Origin: Candidatus Gastranaerophilales bacterium
GTDB lineage: Bacteria > Cyanobacteriota > Vampirovibrionia > Gastranaerophilales > Gastranaerophilaceae
Direction of reading: 5' to 3'
Length of the DNA: 64,000 nt
NCBI GenBank assembly: GCA_944325885.1
Contig: CALVBT010000002.1
Coordinates: 62,001-126,000 of the forward strand
Below the pieces are notes generated by a model that was given only the letters and a program-made list of their open reading frames with translations, made no database searches and was not told the DNA's origin. A program made the position numbers and the translations under genes. This document shows positions 43,412 through 50,468 of the stretch, piece by piece (positions within the stretch are counted from its first letter, which is position 1; each line of letters starts with the position of its first letter).

Positions 43412-45874
43412 TTAATACCCCATAGTAGCCAAATGAGCTTTTACTTTTGCTTTTAAGGCTTCTCTTTTGTTTTCTAATTGACTAACTGTTGATTCATAAC
43501 GCAACGAAACTTCTTTTACTCTTTTAGATAAAACTTGAGTCAAATCATTTAGATGTTCTTCAAATTTATCTTTTAATGTTGCAAGCCATTTATCATCAAC
43601 GACTAAAGTCTTTATTTCATCAACTGTAAGTTCTGCATATTTCTTTAGAACTTTATTATATAGACCTATTTTTATTTCTTTAATTTCTTTATTTAATTTA
43701 GCTTCTTTTGCAAGAATTTCAAGATATTTTCTGAGGAGTATAATTTCTTCTGCAAATACTGGATTATTTTTATTAGCAGTTATAAATTTTTCAACCTTGC
43801 CTTTAGACATCGAATCTCCATCATACAAGTCTTCTGTAACTTCTTGATTTACACCTTTTATATTCTTTTTGTATGTTAGAGTTAATCCATTAAGCTTTCC
43901 TTCATCAGAACAATTTTCTTCAAGAAATTCTTCTTTTTGAGATTGAACATCAGCAAGTTCATTTTCTTTGTCTTGAATTTGTTCTAAATCTTCAGGGAAA
44001 TATCTTTTCTCTACTAAAGGAGCTGGAACTAAGTCATTATAATAAGTTATGATTTCTTTTTTATTTTTTGTCTCACGATGCTCCTGAAGTTCAATTTTAT
44101 AACCAATTTCAGAAATAATATAAACATCATCCTGCATTGTTTCTTGCCAATATTCCATTAGCAACTGGTAAACTGCATATTTATCCGTAAGCTTATCAGG
44201 CTCATACTTAGTCAAAACAGTTTCACCTAAATCGGCAATAAATTTTTTAGGCTTAGTATTCAAAGGAATATTCCACAAAGTACTCTTATTTTCTTCTGCC
44301 CAAGCTTTAAATACACTATTGTAGTTATCTTTATATGATACAAAGTCGGAACTATTTATAATAGTAGGTTTGATTTGTTCCAAATCAGGCAATAGTTTTG
44401 AATATCCATCTGTATATTCAGCAAATAAATCCAACTTTGCAGAAGGAAATGCTTGCCAATACTTATCAAGTTCTTCTATATTAAAGTTTGGAATTCCTCC
44501 ATTTAAGTGTGCATTGATATCTTGGATATCTTCAGCCTCTTGAGTGTCTATGTATCTTGGAATATTTAAATTATATTCATTCTTTTCAGATATTTCGGAA
44601 ATTGGAACAAATCTTGAATACTTAGGGATTTCTTTCATATTATTAAAAGTATCAACAATCTTTTTAATATCACACTCTCTAAGTCTATTTTTATTTCCAT
44701 CTTTGATGAAATCTTTGCTTGCATCTATCATAAAAATACCTTGACGAGTTTCTGCATCAGCTTTATCCAAGACAATAATGCAAGCTGGAATACCTGTTCC
44801 ATAGAAAAGGTTAGAAGGCAAAGAAATAATCCCCTTAATCCATCTTTTTTCAATTAATGCTTTTCTAATATCAGCCTCTGCATTTCCTCTGAATAAAACT
44901 CCATGAGGCAATATTATAGCCCCTTTCCCTGTTTGTTTCATTGATTTTAACAAATGCAATAAATAAGCATAGTCTCCATTCTTTTCAGGAGGAACTCCCA
45001 AAGCAAATCTAGAGAAAGAATCTTCTGAAGGAGTTATTCCCATACTCCATTCTTTATCTGAAAAAGGTGGGTTTGCTACAACAAAATCAAAAGTTGTTAA
45101 TGTTGTATCATTGTCTTTATATTGTGGAGAGGCAATCGTGTTTCCTTGTTTTATTTCTGCAAGTTCATTATTATGCAGATACATATTCATAATAGCTAAA
45201 CCTACAGTCGCATTATCTTTTTCTTGACCATATATAGAAACTTCTGTTTGGGCTTCATATGCTACTTTTAAAAGCAAAGAACCAGAGCCACATGTAGGGT
45301 CATATATTGTTGTGCTGGCTGTTGAGATTCTATCTGCACCAATTACTTTTGCCATTATTCTGGAAACTTCAGCTGGAGTATAGAATTGACCTTTACTTTT
45401 GCCTGATTCTGCTGCAAATTTGCCCATGAGATATTCATAAGCATCGCCAAGTAAGTCATCGCCTTCTGCATTGTTCTTTGAGAAATCAATTTCATCTCTT
45501 TCAAATACAGCTATAAGTTTTGTTAGTCTATCAACTTGCTCTTTCCCATTACCAAGTTTTTGCGTATCGTCAAAATCAACTTTATCAATTAAACCAAGAA
45601 GATTTTCGTTTGCCTCTGCTATTTTTGCCAATATCTCTTTATTGATAAGTTCACCAATATTGGATTTACCTTTGAATTTAACCATATCATCAAAACTTGC
45701 ACCCTCTGGAACATCAACTAAAAAATTAGCATCAGCTTTAGCTTTATCTGAAATATATTTTACGAACAATAAGGTTAGCACATAATCTTTATATTGAGAG
45801 GCATCCATTCCCCCTCTTAATTTATTACAAGCATCCCATAATGCACCATATATTTCACTTTTCTTCTTAGCCAT
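43412..45874 (-). CDS. hsdM: Type I restriction enzyme, M (N6-adenine methyltransferase) subunit
   Basis: The 820-residue protein has an N-terminal HsdM helical domain ('LWDACNKLRGGMDASQYKDY'), then the N6-adenine methyltransferase core: 'QFYTPAEVSRIMAKVIG', SAM motif 'DPTCGSGSLLLKVAYEAQTE' near 195 and catalytic 'VVANPPFSDKEW' near 268. From about residue 480 a long extension (~340 residues) with coiled-coil segments follows and ends in a basic helix. It is longer than the ~520-residue E. coli type but fits the long HsdM subfamily. It is the first gene of the leftward operon hsdM-OLD-membrane protein-hsdS-hsdR-peptidase, with CAGGAG before ATG. Confidence 0.95.
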   Translation of the reverse strand: MAKKKSEIYGALWDACNKLRGGMDASQYKDYVLTLLFVKYISDKAKADANFLVDVPEGASFDDMVKFKGKSNIGELINKEILAKIAEANENLLGLIDKVDFDDTQKLGNGKEQVDRLTKLIAVFERDEIDFSKNNAEGDDLLGDAYEYLMGKFAAESGKSKGQFYTPAEVSRIMAKVIGADRISTASTTIYDPTCGSGSLLLKVAYEAQTEVSIYGQEKDNATVGLAIMNMYLHNNELAEIKQGNTIASPQYKDNDTTLTTFDFVVANPPFSDKEWSMGITPSEDSFSRFALGVPPEKNGDYAYLLHLLKSMKQTGKGAIILPHGVLFRGNAEADIRKALIEKRWIKGIISLPSNLFYGTGIPACIIVLDKADAETRQGIFMIDASKDFIKDGNKNRLRECDIKKIVDTFNNMKEIPKYSRFVPISEISEKNEYNLNIPRYIDTQEAEDIQDINAHLNGGIPNFNIEELDKYWQAFPSAKLDLFAEYTDGYSKLLPDLEQIKPTIINSSDFVSYKDNYNSVFKAWAEENKSTLWNIPLNTKPKKFIADLGETVLTKYEPDKLTDKYAVYQLLMEYWQETMQDDVYIISEIGYKIELQEHRETKNKKEIITYYNDLVPAPLVEKRYFPEDLEQIQDKENELADVQSQKEEFLEENCSDEGKLNGLTLTYKKNIKGVNQEVTEDLYDGDSMSKGKVEKFITANKNNPVFAEEIILLRKYLEILAKEAKLNKEIKEIKIGLYNKVLKKYAELTVDEIKTLVVDDKWLATLKDKFEEHLNDLTQVLSKRVKEVSLRYESTVSQLENKREALKAKVKAHLATMGY

Positions 45875-46027
45875 TCTTTTCTCCTGAACACTTTATTGAT
45901 ATCCTGATTATACCATAAACATGCTTTATTATTGGATTTGTAACAAGAGACCTTAATATTTTAATTAACACTAATATTAAACAATTCTTCTTTTATTTTC
46001 GTTATACTAAATAAAAAGGAGTTATGT

Positions 46028-46438
46028 ATGAAGAAATTTTTAGTTTTATTGTTAATGTTATTTTTTACAAATGTAGCTTTTGCGGTTAATTCTTATGACC
46101 GTTATGGGCAAAAGACTGGTTCTTATAGGCAAACAACTTCAGGCTACAATTCATATGATAGATATGGTTCTAAAACTGGCTCGTATAAGGAAACATCCTC
46201 TGGTTATAACAAGTATGATAAATATGGACAAAAGACAGGAAGCTATAAAAAGACATCTTCTGGGTATAATTCCTATGATAGGTATGGACAGAAAACTGGT
46301 AGTTACAAGACAAATTCTAACGGTGTAACTACAAAATATGATAAGTACGGGCAAAAAGTAGGTTCATTCAAAAAGGACTCTTCTGGTAGAATTACCGAAT
46401 ATGACAAATACGGCAGAAAAGTCGGTAGCTATAAGTAA
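46028..46438 (+). CDS. Secreted YD-type tandem-repeat protein
   Basis: After a signal peptide (MKKFLVLLLMLFFTNVAFA) the mature protein is five and a half tandem repeats of 20-21 residues. Each reads Y-D-x-Y-G-x-K-x-G-S-Y/F-K followed by a Ser/Thr/Gly/Asn linker. The last copies diverge (KVGSF, KVGSYK). Such repeats suggest an extended surface or adhesin-like structure; no function is established. AAGGAGTTATGT precedes ATG and TATACT lies at 46003-46008. It is divergent from the restriction operon. An imperfect hairpin with CAGCTC/GAGCTG arms follows at 46516-46559. Confidence 0.75.
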   Translation: MKKFLVLLLMLFFTNVAFAVNSYDRYGQKTGSYRQTTSGYNSYDRYGSKTGSYKETSSGYNKYDKYGQKTGSYKKTSSGYNSYDRYGQKTGSYKTNSNGVTTKYDKYGQKVGSFKKDSSGRITEYDKYGRKVGSYK

Positions 46439-46515
46439 TAGATATTCAAAACATTAAACGAGAGCCTGCTAGAATCGTTTTTAAGAAGGTTTGTATTCGC
46501 TTTGTATAATTTCTC

Positions 46516-46559
46516 CAGCTCAAAACACATACCAGCCTTATAAGGCAAGCTAGGAGCTG
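46516..46559 (+). terminator. Putative terminator between convergent genes
   Basis: CAGCTC and GAGCTG enclose the perfect palindrome GCCTTATAAGGC, and CTTTTA follows. It lies between the YD-repeat gene and the convergent candidate Rep gene. Confidence 0.5.
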
Positions 46560-46562
46560 CTT

Positions 46563-47615
46563 TTAGATGTTAAACTTATTATAGAGTTCATTATAATAAA
46601 TTCCTAAAGTTTGTTGTTGAATAGTTTTTATTGCTCTGTGAAATTTATCTTTATATCCAATTTCTGTAAATAATGGTTCAAATGCCATTAAATCTATTTC
46701 ATCATATTCTTCTACAAGGTCTTTTATTATCGGAATATACTTATTGTTAGATTCTTCTATATCTTCGACAACATCAAAAAACACATATTTTCTAAGTTCT
46801 TCGGTATAGAACTCATCTAATTTATTATATAGAGTTCCTTCTGACAGTAAATAAATAAGAGTAGATATTCTTAGTTCATTTTCTTCTTTTAAATTAAGCA
46901 AGAAATGTGTTATCCGTTTAATATTTGCAGTATATTTGTATCTTTGCTCACATCTGAGAATATTTAGTCCGTGTAAATTATCAAGGTACAACCTTCCTTT
47001 ATTTCCTTCGTAATTTAAAGGAGGAATTTGAGCAATTTCTTCGCTTGTAAGCCAAATATTATCAATAAATCTAGCATTTTTAGTTTTACTTTGGATTTGC
47101 TTTATTTTATCATAAAAAGTAATTTGCCTATTTAAGTTCCTGCAATTGGAATCTTTTTTTCTTTTTAATGGATTTAAGACCAAACTAGAGTTATTAATAT
47201 CAGAATTTTCATCATTAACTTTGTATGGATACTTGAACTTTCTGCCGTATAGAGCTTTAATATAAGTTTGTACAGGATTTTCTACAATAAGGTTCTTTGT
47301 AATATCAATCCAAGTTACATTACACTCCCCTAATAAGTGGTAAATGTATTGTAAAAGTCCAAGTAATTTCTTTTCATTAATCATATCGAGATTTAAATTT
47401 GGTTTCTTTGAACTTTCCTCAGTTACTTCATCCAAGTATCTGGTAGGGTTAAAATCAACCCTAAAAAACTTCTTGTCAAAATTAACATTAAATGCATTCT
47501 CTAGAAAATGTTTCTGTAATTCATTTTTTAATTCTTGTTGCAATACATAAGGAGTATCAATAAAGTCTATTCTCTTAGAAAATCTTATTTTATCGATTAA
47601 AATATTACCAAACAA
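46563..47615 (-). CDS. Candidate replication initiator of the element
   Basis: The 350-residue protein has features that recall phage/plasmid rolling-circle initiators: an N-terminal 'ILIDKIRFSKRIDF' strand, a middle 'NRQITFYDKIKQIQ', and 'LRCEQRYKYTANIKR' thirty to fifty residues later. The pattern 'Y-D-K ... L-R-x-E-x-R-Y-K' is typical of gpII/RstA and Rep_trans-like proteins. The catalytic tyrosine cannot be assigned with confidence. It starts at a TTG overlapping the upstream gene by 11 bp, so it is translationally coupled. It is probably the element's replication protein; this is a moderate-to-weak call. Confidence 0.5.
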   Translation of the reverse strand: MFGNILIDKIRFSKRIDFIDTPYVLQQELKNELQKHFLENAFNVNFDKKFFRVDFNPTRYLDEVTEESSKKPNLNLDMINEKKLLGLLQYIYHLLGECNVTWIDITKNLIVENPVQTYIKALYGRKFKYPYKVNDENSDINNSSLVLNPLKRKKDSNCRNLNRQITFYDKIKQIQSKTKNARFIDNIWLTSEEIAQIPPLNYEGNKGRLYLDNLHGLNILRCEQRYKYTANIKRITHFLLNLKEENELRISTLIYLLSEGTLYNKLDEFYTEELRKYVFFDVVEDIEESNNKYIPIIKDLVEEYDEIDLMAFEPLFTEIGYKDKFHRAIKTIQQQTLGIYYNELYNKFNI

Positions 47616-49173
47616 TTCTCCACAACTCCTCTCTCATCTTATCTATCAACCTATCTTTCTTTTTTGCAAGGCTTGTTTCAATGTCTTTATATAGCTTTCT
47701 AAATTCAGCTTTTTGTACCTTATCAGTTATCTTAAAATACTTATTGAGAATTGTTGTTAATTCTTCTTCATTTGGTCTTTTATGTATTGCTAAAAGCATC
47801 ACTGATAATAACTTTGGAACTAATCCATGAGTCTTTACACCTTTATATTTCTCAAGGTAAGCTTGTAGTTCAGTATAATAAGACTTTATTTCTAAGTCTT
47901 TTGAATAATTTAGACACGTTCTGAATAAATAGATTATAGGCTGCATTACCAACAATCCATAGGCATACATATTATTGAGATTTATATTGACCTCTGGGTT
48001 AGTATCTGAACTATATATTCTTCCCAAAGGATACTGTCCAGAAATAGTGAGTTCAAATAATGCTTTATTATCATTGTTTCCTCTCATAATTGTTAATAAA
48101 ATATCTATATGTTTGTCGTTTTTAACTTCGCCTATTCTTTTATCATTGCATATTGCACCTTGATATTCCTGCTTATATGCTTCAGTTAAGAAATCTGAAT
48201 TCTTTATTTTAAAGGTAATTTGTTGTCTTTCTTTTGTCCCTGAATCTGATAAATATTTGTTGTCTTTAGTCTTAAACCCTTTTAATTCTTCATAAAATTC
48301 TCCATAGCTTCTATTAAGTTCCAATTGTAGGAACATTTTCATGCCAGTAAAAACGGCTAGTGTTATTACCTTGTAGAACTTGATAAAATAAGCTTCTTCA
48401 TCTTCTTGTGAAATATTACAAATATGAGTAAATACAAGTAGCATATATAGTTCCCAATACATTCTTATATAGTCAAGAATAAAGATTTCTCTATCATCAT
48501 GAGGATTGAAGTTAAAGTTATCAGGAGTTATACCAAAATGAATAGTCCTAAAAGAATCAACATTAAAAGTAAAAATGATATTATCCAGTTTTGAATTGTT
48601 TTTATTCTTGGCTTGTGCTTTTTTAATGTAATAAGAAACAATGCTATTAATTGAACCATCTTTGTAGTAGTTGATGAAACTTGTTACCACATCTTCATCA
48701 AAGTAACTAAATGGTCTTTGGTTTAAATCTTTAACAGTATTAATATATTTGTAAACAACACGTTTTAATTCATTAACATCTAAAGGTACTTTATGTTTAC
48801 CTCTATATCTTAACTTATTAATTAATGTTTGATATTCTATTTTACCTTTCAGTATTTGTTTTATATTGTTATATCCAAATACAATAGATAATTCCCTATA
48901 TGCATTAGGAGGATTAATAAGATTAATAATACATCTTTCTTCTTTATCTATTATTTTATTATTATCATGGTTTAAATTATGTACATTAAGAAATATATTA
49001 TTTGTTATAGGAAGATTATTTATTTCTGCATCTTCTAAATCTTCATCAGCTATATCTTCAAACTTAAATGAGTTCTCAAAGTCATCTTCAAGAAACACAT
49101 ATTGCATATATTCAAGACTTTTTAAGATATTATTAGCATTATTGCTATTTGAGCTAAGCTCTAGATTCTCCAT
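47605..49173 (-). CDS. Large unknown protein of the element's replication block
   Basis: The 522-residue protein has an acidic Asn-rich N-terminal tail (first ~90 residues) followed by a mostly helical body. It has an aromatic segment near residue 235 (YIRMYWELYMLLVFTHIC) and a Lys/Arg-rich C-terminus ('KKDRLIDKMREELWRIVW'). I recognise no domain. It is coupled to the candidate Rep by an 11-bp overlap, so the two probably work together in replication or maintenance. GAAGGGAATTATATA precedes ATG. A hairpin (49223-49252) separates it from the upstream gene. Confidence 0.6.
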   Translation of the reverse strand: MENLELSSNSNNANNILKSLEYMQYVFLEDDFENSFKFEDIADEDLEDAEINNLPITNNIFLNVHNLNHDNNKIIDKEERCIINLINPPNAYRELSIVFGYNNIKQILKGKIEYQTLINKLRYRGKHKVPLDVNELKRVVYKYINTVKDLNQRPFSYFDEDVVTSFINYYKDGSINSIVSYYIKKAQAKNKNNSKLDNIIFTFNVDSFRTIHFGITPDNFNFNPHDDREIFILDYIRMYWELYMLLVFTHICNISQEDEEAYFIKFYKVITLAVFTGMKMFLQLELNRSYGEFYEELKGFKTKDNKYLSDSGTKERQQITFKIKNSDFLTEAYKQEYQGAICNDKRIGEVKNDKHIDILLTIMRGNNDNKALFELTISGQYPLGRIYSSDTNPEVNINLNNMYAYGLLVMQPIIYLFRTCLNYSKDLEIKSYYTELQAYLEKYKGVKTHGLVPKLLSVMLLAIHKRPNEEELTTILNKYFKITDKVQKAEFRKLYKDIETSLAKKKDRLIDKMREELWRIVW

Positions 49174-49222
49174 TATATAATTCCCTTCTGATTCTCTACT
49201 TTACCCATTCAAAAGAGAAGGG

Positions 49223-49252
49223 AGGAGTGATGGAGAATCTTTCATCACTCCT
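49223..49252 (-). terminator. Hairpin in the leftward replication-block transcript
   Basis: AGGAGTGATG and CATCACTCCT form a perfect 10-bp stem. No T run follows on the minus strand, so it is more likely an mRNA processing or stability element than a terminator. Confidence 0.45.
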
Positions 49253-49270
49253 TTCCTTAAAATATAATCA

Positions 49271-49729
49271 TCAGTAATTACAGTATTCTTCCATTTCTTC
49301 TTTAAATCGTCTTTCTCTGGCTACCCTTTGTGCTTCCCAAAGTTCTTTCCACGTAGGTTCTGTGGAAGATGTCTTTTCTCCTTCTTGGAGAGGTCTATCT
49401 TCTCTAATTACTTCAATTTTCGTCATATACTTCAATGTGTAATCAGTAACTTTAGTTTTATAACCTTTTTGGTAAGAACCTACCCTAGCATTGAAGGTTA
49501 TAACATCACCTTCTTTCAAATCGAGATTTTTTAATTGTTGACCTACAGTTTTCCATAAATGGTCTGTTACTAATTCTTCATTATCATCTGTAAGCAAATA
49601 TAAGTCTTTTAACAGAATGGTTCTTTCAGGAAAACCTTTATGGTCATTAGATTTAATGCCCATTCTTCCAACAGTTGCTCTATATCTTTCTCTGGTTTTA
49701 TTGCCGATTTCTTTTACTTTAGTTCTCAT
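49271..49729 (-). CDS. OB-fold-like single-strand-binding candidate
   Basis: The 152-residue protein has the segment order 'RTILLKDLYLLTDDNEELVT', 'DHLWKTVGQQLKNLDLKEGD', 'VITFNARVGSYQKGYK' and 'VTDYTLKYMTKIEVI'. This pattern of strands around 'G-D-x-I-x-F-x-A-R-V' with 'Y-x-K-G-Y' recurs in small OB-fold-like proteins of plasmids and phages. A ssDNA-binding role is inferred. The C-terminal ~40 residues are acidic and Trp-containing, like the protein-interaction tails of SSB-type proteins but not matching them. It overlaps the ribbon-helix-helix gene by 11 bp. Confidence 0.6.
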   Translation of the reverse strand: MRTKVKEIGNKTRERYRATVGRMGIKSNDHKGFPERTILLKDLYLLTDDNEELVTDHLWKTVGQQLKNLDLKEGDVITFNARVGSYQKGYKTKVTDYTLKYMTKIEVIREDRPLQEGEKTSSTEPTWKELWEAQRVARERRFKEEMEEYCNY

Positions 49730-50105
49730 AATTACCCCCTTTTATATCTTTTGAAGTCAACTCTGACATAATTTCCAATTCAGTTATCAAATTAGATAAA
49801 CTGAATCCAAGTGCTGTATAAACGATGTCTGATATTTTGACTTTGTGCTTTTTAGCTAAAGTTTGTAGTTGTTTAATAAGATATTCAGGTAATTTAACCT
49901 TTACACTGGACTGCAAAGAATTACTAGCTAATACATTCATATTTCTTATTGCATATTTATCTTCCATAAGCTTTCTAATAGAAGATTCAATAAAATCATT
50001 CATAATAATGTGTTTTTCCTTTTGGTATTCTAGTAATTCATTTTTGACCCAATTAGGTAACATAAGTTTGACTTTGCTGTTTTTATGTTTAGTTATATTT
50101 TTCAT
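49719..50105 (-). CDS. Tandem ribbon-helix-helix DNA-binding protein
   Basis: Within ~128 residues two similar units are visible. Unit 1 is 'KVKLMLPNWVKNELLEYQKE' continuing 'MNDFIESSIRKLM'. Unit 2, near residue 68, is 'SVKVKLPEYLIKQLQTLAKK' continuing 'ISDIVYTALGFSL'. Both have the strand-helix-helix spacing of CopG/Arc-type ribbon-helix-helix proteins. A single chain could thus form the whole two-fold DNA-binding unit. I start at ATG 50105, preceded by AAGGAGAAATT; a frame-start at 50144 abuts the 49-aa gene but lacks a site. It is probably the regulator of the replication block and may bind the repeats at 50354-50383. Confidence 0.68.
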   Translation of the reverse strand: MKNITKHKNSKVKLMLPNWVKNELLEYQKEKHIIMNDFIESSIRKLMEDKYAIRNMNVLASNSLQSSVKVKLPEYLIKQLQTLAKKHKVKISDIVYTALGFSLSNLITELEIMSELTSKDIKGGNYEN

Positions 50106-50144
50106 AATTTCTCCTTCATCACTTACACAAGTTATAGAGCTCAT

Positions 50145-50294
50145 TTACTTGTTGTTATTTAGATTTTGTTCTTCCTTTTGTCCAAGTTCACAAATTTTAG
50201 CGACATAGGACGTTAACCTTCTTACTTCCTCTTGATTAGAAGTTAAGCTGGCTCTGTGGAGTCTTATTGTGAAATTGTCAACTTTAAGTTCCAT
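50145..50294 (-). CDS. 49-residue protein upstream of the RHH gene
   Basis: A short frame from ATG 50294 to TAA 50145 encodes 49 residues starting MELKVDNFTIRLHRASLTSN and rich in Glu, Lys, Asn and Gln. AAGGACGCTAA precedes the ATG, and the following RHH gene begins 40 bp after its stop. It is the first gene of the leftward block. No family is recognised. Confidence 0.5.
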   Translation of the reverse strand: MELKVDNFTIRLHRASLTSNQEEVRRLTSYVAKICELGQKEEQNLNNNK

Positions 50295-50353
50295 TTAGCG
50301 TCCTTTTTTTCTTCTCTATTTTCATTTAAAGCTTTTTGCGAAAATTTAACCTT

Positions 50354-50383
50354 AACTTTGGTTATAACTTTGGTTATAACTTT
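50354..50383. repeat. Iteron-like 12-bp direct repeats
   Basis: AACTTTGGTTAT occurs twice in tandem (50354-50365, 50366-50377), followed by a third partial copy, AACTTT. They lie between the leftward block and the recombinase gene, a position that suits an operator or iteron. Confidence 0.55.
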
Positions 50384-50433
50384 ATGAATGATGAAGAACG
50401 TTTATAAGGTATGGACTGAAAAGTAGCGTTATA

Positions 50434-50462
50434 TTTACTTTTTGGGAATTTTTTACTATAAT
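50434..50462 (+). promoter_or_regulatory. Promoter giving a likely leaderless recombinase mRNA
   Basis: TTTACT at 50434-50439 and TATAAT at 50457-50462 are 17 bp apart. Transcription would start near 50469, which is the A of the ATG. No Shine-Dalgarno is present. Confidence 0.6.
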
Positions 50463-50468
50463 TGAAAT

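Noticed and set aside
50340-50383. CRISPR array at the short repeats
   Set aside because: Repeats are 12 bp, tandem, without spacers, and no cas gene is present. No CRISPR array was seen elsewhere in the window.
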